Shown here: positions 49,349-56,000 of the stretch, piece after piece | Layout of the letters: every line of letters begins with the position of its first letter | Position numbering within the stretch: the stretch's first letter is position 1 | Virus record (IMG/VR): IMGVR_UViG_3300044626_000250 | Coordinates: 1 to 56,000 of that record | Source of the DNA: a virus | Length of the DNA stretch: 56,000 nt | Reading direction: 5' to 3' (one strand) | The notes under the pieces: model-generated | The model's database searches: none | Told to the model about the DNA's origin: nothing | The model's input: the letters and a program-made list of their open reading frames with translations, nothing else | Program-made: the position numbers and the translations under genes

Positions 49349-50422
49349 TCAAACGTATTTAATCTTATTCTCGTCAAAGAATTCAAGAGCTTTTTTCAAC
49401 CATTTAAGCTCAACAGGTTCATTAGTGCTAATGATGTATATGTGAGCTTTCTTATCTGGCGTATTATATTCAAATGCCATACATCTGTTTATCTTCTGCG
49501 CAAGATTCTCTGCATTACTATCAAAATAGTTTATTATCACTCTGTTAAGAGGTTTGTATGTGACACCTGTGTTACCAATCTTCACAACAGCCATATGATT
49601 TCCTTTACCTTCAGCAAAATCAGCAAACATTTGTTTCTCGCTGGATTTACTGTGATAAGAAGGTATCCCTAAACTGTCTGAAACCTTGGTAGTTCCACAG
49701 AACACCAACACTCTCTCATCTTTATGTTTAGCCAAAAGTGCCTTTGTAGCATTTGTTTTGGCTAGGGATGATTGTATAATACGCATTCTAGCAAGACGCA
49801 TAAACATTGTGTCACTACGAGTTGCCATCATTTTGTTAATCACCCAGCTCACATTGTCAAACTGTTTCTTCTCAGTCTTTTTCTTTCCTTTAAAGTCAAG
49901 CAATGTCTTGTCATCTAAAGGAACTCTAATCACTGTGATTTCATAGTCTACAATTACACCTTCTTCAATAGCTTTTTCAATTGGATAGTGAGCTATAACA
50001 TGAATGTCAAGCTCTTTTTCTAAATTGATTTCACTATCTATAGAAAGTGTACCAGTTAGCCCTAATATCTGTTTGTTATTAGCAAATAGCTCTTTACAAA
50101 CTTCTATCTGGGCCTCACTCAAGAGATGTATCTCATCTATTATAACAACATCATACTCTTGGTCAATATACTTCTTCAAAGAAAGGTGAGTTGTGTAAGT
50201 TACCCTACTCGTATCATAATCTCTTTCTTCAAAGTCATTTTGCCAAGACTCTTTGATTTTATTATCTGGATAAGCAATCAAGATGTTTGGATTGTCTAGC
50301 TCTTCAAGAATATTAATGGTAGTTCTACATTTCCCAAATCTTGGACATAGATTAAGAATACCATGTTTCTCTTTGAGCCATACATCAGCAAACTCTTTCT
50401 GTCTTTTATCTCTTAGTGTCAT
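49349..50422 (-). CDS. SF2 helicase (DEIH box)
   Basis: A 357-residue protein with Walker A-like PRFGKCRTT (residues 27-35), VVIIDEIH (D96-H99) and LGLTGTLS (motif III), then a C-terminal half with GNTGVTYKPLNRVIINYFDS and QKINRCMA (motif VI-like). It belongs to the SNF2/DEAD-like SF2 helicases found in crAss-like phage replication modules. It could unwind or remodel DNA at the fork or help transcription. Its ATG overlaps a 30-residue small gene (ATGA). Confidence 0.83.
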   Translation of the reverse strand: MTLRDKRQKEFADVWLKEKHGILNLCPRFGKCRTTINILEELDNPNILIAYPDNKIKESWQNDFEERDYDTSRVTYTTHLSLKKYIDQEYDVVIIDEIHLLSEAQIEVCKELFANNKQILGLTGTLSIDSEINLEKELDIHVIAHYPIEKAIEEGVIVDYEITVIRVPLDDKTLLDFKGKKKTEKKQFDNVSWVINKMMATRSDTMFMRLARMRIIQSSLAKTNATKALLAKHKDERVLVFCGTTKVSDSLGIPSYHSKSSEKQMFADFAEGKGNHMAVVKIGNTGVTYKPLNRVIINYFDSNAENLAQKINRCMAFEYNTPDKKAHIYIISTNEPVELKWLKKALEFFDENKIKYV

Positions 50423-50511
50423 TTATTTGCTTTATCTATTAAGTAATACCATAACCAAATTACCTTTGGTCTTATGAATTCATAAGCTGCCCACATTAAA
50501 AAATATTTCAT
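50419..50511 (-). CDS. Tiny hydrophobic-aromatic protein (30 aa)
   Basis: A 30-residue frame that begins in the ATGA overlap with the DnaB-like stop and ends in a TGA that overlaps the SF2 helicase ATG (again ATGA). The sequence MKYFLMWAAYEFIRPKVIWL then WYYLIDKANK is rich in aromatic and hydrophobic residues, like a short membrane-associated peptide. The double coupling is the main evidence that it is translated. Confidence 0.5.
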   Translation of the reverse strand: MKYFLMWAAYEFIRPKVIWLWYYLIDKANK

Positions 50512-51569
50512 TCTCTTAGGAAATAAGTTTTGTTAATCACTGATTCATAATCAGCATCTGTTATATCTTTCTTCTTAGGAAGCTCTTTGAACATACCCAC
50601 TTGGCCCATAAAGCCAAGACCAATACGTACATCGTCTTCACCATAACTATTCTTGATTAGTCTTAAGCTTCTGAAGTATTTAGCACCATAGTCATCTTTT
50701 AACTTATCAAGATTATATCCTGATGGATCTGCCACTTTATATCTCATAGGATCAAAGAGAGCAAGAACAACATCAGAATCATTCTGTGTTTGTGAACTGT
50801 CTGCAAAATCCTCTAGTTGAGGTTCTACATCACCATTCTTAATCCTTATAGGATTAGATATATCTCTATTGAACTGACTAACAACTACAGGTGTATATCC
50901 AAAGAAGTCTCTGGCATATCTTAGTTCATCAGACATTTTATCAATAGCTTGTTTCTTTGTTGGTTGATCTTTTGTTAGTTTTAATAAACCAATATGATCA
51001 ATAACAACAATTGTAACAACATTTGGGTCATCAGGAACATAAACCTTGTTATATTCATCCAATTCTTCAATGTGTCCATTTTTTAGAGCATGTGTTCTTA
51101 GATTCTTTGCTATTCCAATAGGATTATCTGGTCCATCAATGATTGTAATAACATCATTCATAGCATCAATGTAATCTTTCTGTAATAGAAACAGATCATG
51201 TTCATCACTTGTCATCTTATCAGTCCAACCAAGAAGTTTACCAACAGGAAGTATTATTCCCTGATCAGTAAATATTCTTCTGCTCACCCACTTAGCCATT
51301 TTGTATGTTCTACTACGTTCCATTGAATGGTATATAATCTTAAGTTTAACCTTTGGGTTTTTTTGATTTATATACCAATCAAATGGATTAAGAACAAATG
51401 CATCATCAATGAATGAAGTTTTACCTGAACCTGTTAGACCACCTACGAGATAATACATGCTCTTCCTAAGACCAACATACCTATTAAGTCTGTTAAATCC
51501 CATAGGAATACCATCATTATCTCCAGATAGTCCTTTCTCTACTTCTTGTTTTAATATGTCAAAACTCAT
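50508..51569 (-). CDS. dnaB: DnaB-like replicative helicase
   Basis: Start chosen at ATG 51569 (MSFDILKQEVEKG), overlapping the upstream TGA; a TTG 12 bases upstream is less likely. The 353-residue protein has Walker A GGLTGSGKT (residues 43-51), IIYHSMERSRTYKMAKWVSR (motif 1a region), VTIVVIDHIGLLK (Walker B) and PVVVSQFNRD (motif 3, with arginine), the SF4 DnaB pattern. No N-terminal DnaB collar domain is present, so it is a compact, RecA-core-only helicase. It should be the fork helicase. Confidence 0.86.
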   Translation of the reverse strand: MSFDILKQEVEKGLSGDNDGIPMGFNRLNRYVGLRKSMYYLVGGLTGSGKTSFIDDAFVLNPFDWYINQKNPKVKLKIIYHSMERSRTYKMAKWVSRRIFTDQGIILPVGKLLGWTDKMTSDEHDLFLLQKDYIDAMNDVITIIDGPDNPIGIAKNLRTHALKNGHIEELDEYNKVYVPDDPNVVTIVVIDHIGLLKLTKDQPTKKQAIDKMSDELRYARDFFGYTPVVVSQFNRDISNPIRIKNGDVEPQLEDFADSSQTQNDSDVVLALFDPMRYKVADPSGYNLDKLKDDYGAKYFRSLRLIKNSYGEDDVRIGLGFMGQVGMFKELPKKKDITDADYESVINKTYFLRE

Positions 51570-51685
51570 TGTTTTATACAATTTGCTATTGTAAATAATA
51601 TTAAAATTATTATACCCATGAAAATAACAATTTTAGTTGCTGTTTTCACAACATAATCAAATTCTTTTTTGTCTTGTGGTGTCAT
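51566..51685 (-). CDS. Small single-pass membrane protein (39 aa)
   Basis: A 39-residue frame: MTPQDKKEFDYVVKTATKIV then IFMGIIILILFTIANC, a charged N-terminus and a single membrane helix. Its ATG overlaps the stop of the 51682 gene, and its TGA overlaps the DnaB-like ATG (both ATGA). Such short membrane proteins in phage early regions sometimes alter the host membrane or exclusion. Function is unknown. Confidence 0.55.
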   Translation of the reverse strand: MTPQDKKEFDYVVKTATKIVIFMGIIILILFTIANCIKQ

Positions 51686-51897
51686 AGTTTTTCTATTTCT
51701 TGTTGAACTTCTGAATAAAATTTAACTTGCTTATTATTTACGCCATATAGATTATGATGACTTCTTAATATCTCATCAACTGCTATTAATGCACATTGTT
51801 TTAATTGGTTATCAAATACAATAGGATTCATAAAATCTTTATTTAATAAATCATCATACTTGCTGTATAATTCATTTGCTTTTTCTTCTGGTGTCAT
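51682..51897 (-). CDS. Hypothetical protein (71 aa)
   Basis: A 71-residue helical protein (MTPEEKANELYSKYDDLLNK, then QLKQCALIAVDEILRSHHNL). The arrangement YSKYDxLLN-x(n)-CALIAVDEIL is one I have seen in phage small proteins next to replication genes. Function is unknown. It couples by ATGA to both neighbours. Confidence 0.5.
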   Translation of the reverse strand: MTPEEKANELYSKYDDLLNKDFMNPIVFDNQLKQCALIAVDEILRSHHNLYGVNNKQVKFYSEVQQEIEKL

Positions 51898-52373
51898 AAG
51901 TTTACTTGTATTTTACGTGTTTCACATCCCATTTTGTGTATTCCACCTGCTTGATTACAATAGGCACACTTCTCTGTGATGATCTTGTACCCAGTGTCAA
52001 TACGCTTAAAGTCTTTCACTACATAATTCTTGAATCCAAAGCTGTCCATTGGCATACCTCTAGTAATATAAGGACCACCAGATGGATCAATCATATCAAT
52101 CTCATCAGTCAGTGTGTCAACCATACTTACATACTTATACCCTAACCTATATTCTTTTATATCTGGATCATATTCATGAACAGCTTTCTTAAATTCCTCT
52201 AATGGCATTGGTGTTTGTACCTCACTACAATATTCTTCATATGCTCTTGTGTAATCATTAGGCATACCAATTCTGCAAAAATCAAAATTACCTTCCCATA
52301 GTATATCATGGTTTTCATCTCTTGTAAATTTGAATTCATCACCATATCTGTTTTTATATGTCTGTGCTTCCAT
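51894..52373 (-). CDS. Hypothetical protein with C-terminal zinc-like motif (159 aa)
   Basis: A 159-residue, acidic protein. The C-terminus has CAYCNQAGGIHKMGC (two Cys, His, Cys), a possible zinc-binding finger. The centre (YRLGYKYVSMVDTLTDEIDM) has no known motif. It overlaps the upstream wHTH protein by 20 bases, so it is probably part of the same unit. Role unknown. Confidence 0.5.
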   Translation of the reverse strand: MEAQTYKNRYGDEFKFTRDENHDILWEGNFDFCRIGMPNDYTRAYEEYCSEVQTPMPLEEFKKAVHEYDPDIKEYRLGYKYVSMVDTLTDEIDMIDPSGGPYITRGMPMDSFGFKNYVVKDFKRIDTGYKIITEKCAYCNQAGGIHKMGCETRKIQVNL

Positions 52374-52980
52374 TTGGTTTTTGTGTTTCTTTAATAGTTA
52401 TACCTTCGTTAATTAGTTCTATAAATGGTTCATAGCTTCTTTGATTTAAATATGTTAAGCTATTCTGCATATATGTTAGTTTATTTGTGGATTGTGATAT
52501 AGATGCTTCTTTCTTTTGAAGAACATCAAATTTAAGAGCTTCTATCAATTGAGAAGATGTATATTCTCCTTCTAGAAGTATTTTGTCATATTTCAGCCTA
52601 CATTCATCTTTATTCTGTCTAAGGGTTCTACTTCCTGAGAAGCTTTTACCATTATGTGTGAATGTATCTGTACCTGGATAGGTTAGCCACCAATCATTAA
52701 ACTCTGTTGTAGCAGGTTTTTGTTTTACAATTTTCTTTTCTTCTTTGCTATCAATAAATGATAACAGTTCTTTTCCCAATAATGTAATCTTTTCATCATG
52801 CTCACTTATCAAGCCTTTACGAATTAAACCAGACAACAAAGCAGCAATTTTCATACTCCCATCACATAATGGTTGAATGTCAATTTGCTGCTCAATAAGT
52901 TTTAATAGGAATATGTGATCTAAGCTATAGGATTTCTTGATTAGTTCTTCGAAGTGCCAAGGGCTCAGATTTAGTTTCAT
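52354..52980 (-). CDS. wHTH protein, possible helicase loader
   Basis: A 208-residue protein. Residues about 30-75 (LCDGSMKIAALLSGLIRKGL then ISEHDEKITLLGKELLSF) form a winged-helix-like domain. Residues about 90-195 (FNDWWLTYPGTDTFTHNGKS, NKLTYMQNSLTYLNQRSYEP) resemble the C-terminal domains of some phage replication loaders (DnaT/gp59-type by layout only). It lies just upstream of the DnaB-like helicase gene, where a loader is expected. This is an inference. Confidence 0.45.
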   Translation of the reverse strand: MKLNLSPWHFEELIKKSYSLDHIFLLKLIEQQIDIQPLCDGSMKIAALLSGLIRKGLISEHDEKITLLGKELLSFIDSKEEKKIVKQKPATTEFNDWWLTYPGTDTFTHNGKSFSGSRTLRQNKDECRLKYDKILLEGEYTSSQLIEALKFDVLQKKEASISQSTNKLTYMQNSLTYLNQRSYEPFIELINEGITIKETQKPNGSTDI

Positions 52981-53158
52981 GTAGGTTTGGTATTAATTGT
53001 ACTTGTATTAATGCAGGAAGTCGTTTGTTTCTTTCTTGTTCTTCCCATAGTTGCCATTCATATTCTTCTTCAGCATGTCTGTGTAACATTGTTAAATAAT
53101 GTCTGTCACTCTCTAATTGCCAATTGAATAGATCTTCAAAGTTAATGCTTTCTCCCAT
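52925..53158 (-). CDS. Hypothetical protein (77 aa)
   Basis: A 77-residue helical, charged protein (FEDLFNWQLESDRHYLTMLH, then RHAEEEYEWQLWEEQERNKR). It overlaps the wHTH gene by 56 bases, which is unusual and may indicate regulated coupling. No function is recognised. Confidence 0.45.
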   Translation of the reverse strand: MGESINFEDLFNWQLESDRHYLTMLHRHAEEEYEWQLWEEQERNKRLPALIQVQLIPNLHETKSEPLALRRTNQEIL

Positions 53159-53168
53159 AATTTTAAAT

Positions 53169-53387
53169 TTATTTTTTATATTTCTCTAATAGTTCTAAGT
53201 CCTCTATATAAGGAATTTGATATTTTTCTTTGATTAATATTATATCAGAAAGAATGTCTACAATATCTCTTTTGTGTCCACGTCTTATATCAATATTGTT
53301 TGTTCTTTCAAGTTCTTCAAGATACATATATACCTTTAGATACTTAGGTTGTATCACCTCATTGCAAATTGCTGTTTTTAAGTTCAT
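53169..53387 (-). CDS. Hypothetical protein (72 aa)
   Basis: A 72-residue protein (MNLKTAICNEVIQPKYLKVY, then MYLEELERTNNIDIRRGHKR, then DIVDILSDIILIKEKYQIPY). It is a helical protein without recognisable motif. It is located between the polymerase-side genes and the wHTH gene. Confidence 0.5.
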   Translation of the reverse strand: MNLKTAICNEVIQPKYLKVYMYLEELERTNNIDIRRGHKRDIVDILSDIILIKEKYQIPYIEDLELLEKYKK

Positions 53388-53391
53388 AATA

Positions 53392-53652
53392 TTAATTTTT
53401 TATACGAAGACCAAGGGCAAGATTAAAAGAATCAAACCTTTTCTCTCCATTAACTTTATTGCATTTAAATGTTTTTCTTATGAGTTTAACAGCATAGAGT
53501 TTAAACTCTGCAAATTGCTCTCTTGTCATAGTGATATTAAAATACCACTTGTCATCATTAAATGTGTCCATCATTGTTTTACCAACCATGGCTAGCTCAT
53601 ATTCAACAAGATGTCTCATAATGTTATCTCTTGTTATTTTAACTTTTTCCAT
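53392..53652 (-). CDS. Hypothetical protein (86 aa)
   Basis: An 86-residue protein (MEKVKITRDNIMRHLVEYEL at the start; FNITMTREQFAEFKLYAVKL in the middle). It lies 2 bases after the DNA polymerase stop and so is probably co-translated. No family is recognised; it may be a polymerase accessory factor. Confidence 0.5.
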   Translation of the reverse strand: MEKVKITRDNIMRHLVEYELAMVGKTMMDTFNDDKWYFNITMTREQFAEFKLYAVKLIRKTFKCNKVNGEKRFDSFNLALGLRIKN

Positions 53653-53654
53653 TA

Positions 53655-55613
53655 TTAAAATAAATTTAATTGATTAGGGATTACTACTACATTACGTTTC
53701 TTACCTTCTGTTAGCACTTTATTAATTATTCTATTAGCTTTTTCAATATAATAGTCATAATTAATACCTTCTACTTTAGTTTTGCTAGGTAGATAGTTAC
53801 AAACTGTTGCCATCCACTCTCCTGCTTCCACTTGACTGATCTTTGCAGCATTAGTTTGACACTCTTCGTTCTTCACTTTAAGAAGCTTTACACCCTCTTC
53901 AGATATATAATATCTAATTAGTTTGTTATACATCTCTGTTTCTCCTGTTTGTCTATTAATACCTTCATAATGAAAGTCTCTTGTAGCTTTCTGTCTTAGA
54001 CAAAAATCATAAATATTTTTATGATTTCGTATAGTAGTGCTAACAGGAGTACCATCAACAAAATATTGTTCAAGAGCAATAGGGACCACCCTGGCACTCT
54101 TGTTCTTGTGTAATTCAAAGTCAGTAAGGAAATCACCTTTTTTCTTAATCTCTCCATCTGTTTTAATTGCTAAATAATCATTAACTGTACTAAATATAAT
54201 TTTAGAATAATCTGTACGTTCAAGTTCATACTTTGTGACATCACACCACCAATCATTAATCTCAAACATCTTATCAATTAATCCTTTCTTAATTCTAATT
54301 GTTACACCATCTGTATTAGCTGATATAACATTAATACCTGCTAACTCATATGCTTCAATAAGCATCATTAAACTTAATTCACCAGTGATTGTTGTAAACA
54401 TAGTTAGTTGTCTGTCATATATCCAAGATTGTACATCTGATGATTTACCATATACAGAATTAACAGCAAGCTTTAGAGCTCCAACAATTCCTTTTATCTT
54501 CTTATCAGTCTTGGCCAGAGGTTTTAGTTCAAGTCTTTTGTCAAACATTGTTTTATAACCTCTAAGAAACTCTTTTCCTAAATGTGCAGGATAACGTCCA
54601 TTATTGATAATAATAGCAGGATAGTAAGAACTTACGTCCCAATCAATGATTTCATATTCATCATCAGCCTCAAATATCTTAGGACCATTAACACTATGAA
54701 GACCACCCTTGGCAAATGTATATGTGTTTCCATAGAATTTTATTTCTTCCATGAAATCATCAGTCATTCCCATAGTCATCTTTCTTGTTCTTTCAAAGAA
54801 TTCATTTAGCTCAGGAGTAACAAATGTTACATAAGAAGCAATACAATTTTTAACAGCTATTGTTTTTCTAAAGAACCCTTTACGTGGTAATTCATTATAT
54901 TCAATACCCTTTTCTTGTATATAAAACTTCTTAATCATCTCATCACCAATCTTACTGTCAGAATAGTTCATACATTGAATACCAAACTCAGCTTCTATAT
55001 TTTGTCTCAGCTCAATTTGGTTGTTTCCTTTATATAATGGATGATCAGTCTTTCCTATTGTTATTTTATAGAATTCATATGTAGCCATTACATCATTCTT
55101 GCAATAAGTTCTGGTGATGTGTCTGTCTGTTGGTGTCATATCCACCTTTGTATGATGAACAGGCATTTCCTCAATGTTCTCATAGTCCATCTCAAACTCA
55201 AGTCTCTTTAGACTCACCATACGATTCTTATTATCGTAATGATTTATCTTAAACAAATCAATTTGTCTTAGAGATAGGTTTTGTTCTTTGAATTCAGGGA
55301 ACACATCATAATTAGCATCATGAATAACATCAGCAGCATTCTGTGCAATCTTAGCACATATTTCTAATGCAGGAAGATCATGCCATCTGTCGTAAGTTCT
55401 TAAGATCCATTCAACCACTTGGCTGTCAAATCTTATATTGTTATACCCAACCCAATAATGATCATTGTGTTCATCACAGAAATTAATAAATGCATCTATT
55501 TCATTTTTACTCTTACTAATTTCAAATTCATAATAAACATCAGTTTGTGGATTGTATATACCCACAAAGAACATTTCTAATAAGGTTTCTATGTCATAGA
55601 TTAATACATTCAT
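53655..55613 (-). CDS. polB: Family B DNA polymerase with 3'-5' exonuclease and C-terminal clamp motif
   Basis: A 652-residue protein. Exonuclease motifs: IYDIET (D7, E9), NNIRFDS (D63) and YCKNDVMATYE (D174). Polymerase motif A DVSSYYP (D326), motif B KLAVNSVYG (K381-G389), motif C SANTDGV (N433, D435), in which the first acidic residue is Asn. NTD in motif C occurs in several phage PolB enzymes. The C-terminus ends NQLNLF, a bacterial beta-clamp-binding peptide of the type QLxLF. The shortened palm/fingers region fits a compact phage PolB without TPR insertions that are large. It lies near the start of the leftward block as seen here. Confidence 0.9.
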   Translation of the reverse strand: MNVLIYDIETLLEMFFVGIYNPQTDVYYEFEISKSKNEIDAFINFCDEHNDHYWVGYNNIRFDSQVVEWILRTYDRWHDLPALEICAKIAQNAADVIHDANYDVFPEFKEQNLSLRQIDLFKINHYDNKNRMVSLKRLEFEMDYENIEEMPVHHTKVDMTPTDRHITRTYCKNDVMATYEFYKITIGKTDHPLYKGNNQIELRQNIEAEFGIQCMNYSDSKIGDEMIKKFYIQEKGIEYNELPRKGFFRKTIAVKNCIASYVTFVTPELNEFFERTRKMTMGMTDDFMEEIKFYGNTYTFAKGGLHSVNGPKIFEADDEYEIIDWDVSSYYPAIIINNGRYPAHLGKEFLRGYKTMFDKRLELKPLAKTDKKIKGIVGALKLAVNSVYGKSSDVQSWIYDRQLTMFTTITGELSLMMLIEAYELAGINVISANTDGVTIRIKKGLIDKMFEINDWWCDVTKYELERTDYSKIIFSTVNDYLAIKTDGEIKKKGDFLTDFELHKNKSARVVPIALEQYFVDGTPVSTTIRNHKNIYDFCLRQKATRDFHYEGINRQTGETEMYNKLIRYYISEEGVKLLKVKNEECQTNAAKISQVEAGEWMATVCNYLPSKTKVEGINYDYYIEKANRIINKVLTEGKKRNVVVIPNQLNLF

Positions 55614-55915
55614 TATAATAATGGTTTTTTAGTTGCTATTTCATATACAGAATTAAACAATGGATCTGTATTAATAATCTTTAACAATATCAATAAGTGG
55701 TCTGCGTCAACATAATTAAGGTTTTCATAATTAAGTTTTGTTACAATATTTAAACCATCTCCAAAATCTTCAATGATTAATGCTGGTTTATCATGTAAGT
55801 GCTCACTCCAAGTTTCTACAGCAGCATAATACAATGTGTGTATTTTCTTTTTACCTTCTTCTTTGCAATCATATTCATATTCATATTGATTGTCAATAAA
55901 TATTTGGTTTTTCAT
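55613..55915 (-). CDS. Hypothetical protein upstream of polymerase (100 aa)
   Basis: A 100-residue, acidic alpha-beta protein (MKNQIFIDNQYEYEYDCKEE at the start; AVETWSEHLHDKPALIIEDF in the centre). Its stop overlaps the polymerase ATG by one base, so it is translated together with it. It is the first gene after the promoter-like element at 55.94 kb. No family is recognised. Confidence 0.55.
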   Translation of the reverse strand: MKNQIFIDNQYEYEYDCKEEGKKKIHTLYYAAVETWSEHLHDKPALIIEDFGDGLNIVTKLNYENLNYVDADHLLILLKIINTDPLFNSVYEIATKKPLL

Positions 55916-55934
55916 TTATTTTGTTATTTAATTA

Positions 55935-55960
55935 CAAATATAATAATTATTTTAATTATT
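55935..55960 (-). promoter_or_regulatory. Candidate promoter of the polymerase unit
   Basis: Minus strand AATAATTAAAATAATTAT then TATATTTG. TATATTTG matches TAnnTTTG, 19 bases before the ATG at 55915. The whole 26-base element matches the recA one at about 22 positions. No TTG-type -33 box is seen. Confidence 0.6.
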
Positions 55961-56000
55961 CTTCATCGTCTGTCAAAAGTCTAATTACAACTTTTTGATC
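55956..56000 (-). CDS. C-terminal end of a further leftward gene (partial)
   Basis: On the minus strand the window begins in an open frame that encodes DQKVVIRLLTDDEE followed by TAA. The acidic ending and the position right before the candidate promoter suggest the end of another gene of the same block. Only 14 residues can be seen, so neither identity nor reality is certain. Confidence 0.4.
   Translation of the reverse strand, partial: DQKVVIRLLTDDEE

Noticed and set aside
51570-51581. TTG start 12 bases upstream of the DnaB-like ATG.
   Set aside because: The ATG at 51569 forms an ATGA overlap with a small gene, as in many other junctions here.
1-56000. tRNA genes, CRISPR array, integrase, insertion sequence or reverse transcriptase (diversity-generating element).
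   Set aside because: I looked for tRNA T-loop patterns, regularly spaced repeats, transposase motifs and an RT YxDD-type motif next to variable repeats, and recognised none. Small tRNAs could be missed without a covariance search.

Overview
The window is a stretch of a tailed double-stranded DNA phage genome that looks crAss-like (Crassvirales) and infects a Bacteroidota host. The strongest marker is a giant protein (at least 2,849 residues here, 5' end outside the window). It carries the DFDID catalytic loop known from the virion-packaged RNA polymerase of Cellulophaga phage phi14:2, preceded by a zincin-type HEVFH motif, and it is followed by a second giant protein of 2,303 residues. The DNA is strongly AT-rich. 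Starts have A-rich leaders instead of Shine-Dalgarno sequences, and several leaders carry a TAnnTTTG-like box, the Bacteroidota -7 element. No capsid, portal, terminase or tail-tube gene is recognisable here, so those lie outside the window.

Layout. About 1-30.2 kb is read rightward: (a) the two giant, probably virion-delivered proteins; (b) a lysis block of holin, membrane-anchored spanin-like protein and M15 peptidase endolysin (15.5-17.0 kb); (c) a mosaic array of fiber, adhesion and small modular proteins with threonine-rich mucin-like linkers, plus a glycosyltransferase (17.0-24.8 kb); (d) a Dps-like four-helix protein and small unknown genes (24.8-26.0 kb); (e) a cluster of very basic, Lys/Gly-rich proteins that share a KKAQ(N/D/M)G motif, interrupted by a fiber-like gene (26.0-30.2 kb). 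A bidirectional hairpin terminator at about 30.2 kb separates this block from the leftward genes.

About 30.2-56 kb is read leftward. From its upstream (right) end it encodes a family B DNA polymerase, a wHTH protein (possible helicase loader), a DnaB-like helicase, an SF2 helicase, a Sak4/AAA-type ATPase, a probable SSB, a DnaG-like primase, a DUF932-like protein, a uracil-DNA-glycosylase-fold protein with an altered catalytic motif, an rIIA/rIIB pair, two HNH nucleases, a PD-(D/E)XK nuclease, a RecA homologue, MazG-like and PhoH-like proteins, and finally two glycosyltransferases and an FkbM-type methyltransferase. Many small unknown genes lie between these. Most are joined by ATGA or TAATG overlaps, so the block is read as a few long operons, broken by terminator hairpins at about 47.7, 41.6 and 35.7 kb.

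How it fits together (inference). The virion RNA polymerase would transcribe early genes. An AT-rich element of about 26 bp is nearly identical upstream of the polymerase-side operon (55.94-55.96 kb) and the recA operon (35.58-35.60 kb), and is a candidate early promoter. The polymerase and the DUF932-like protein both end in a QLxLF peptide of the bacterial sliding-clamp-binding type, and no clamp gene is visible, so recruitment of the host clamp is likely. The items most worth following up are the shared promoter-like element, the altered UDG motif (GLCPYH), the modular mucin-like protein array next to a glycosyltransferase, the KKAQNG basic protein family, and the zinc-motif insertion in rIIB.
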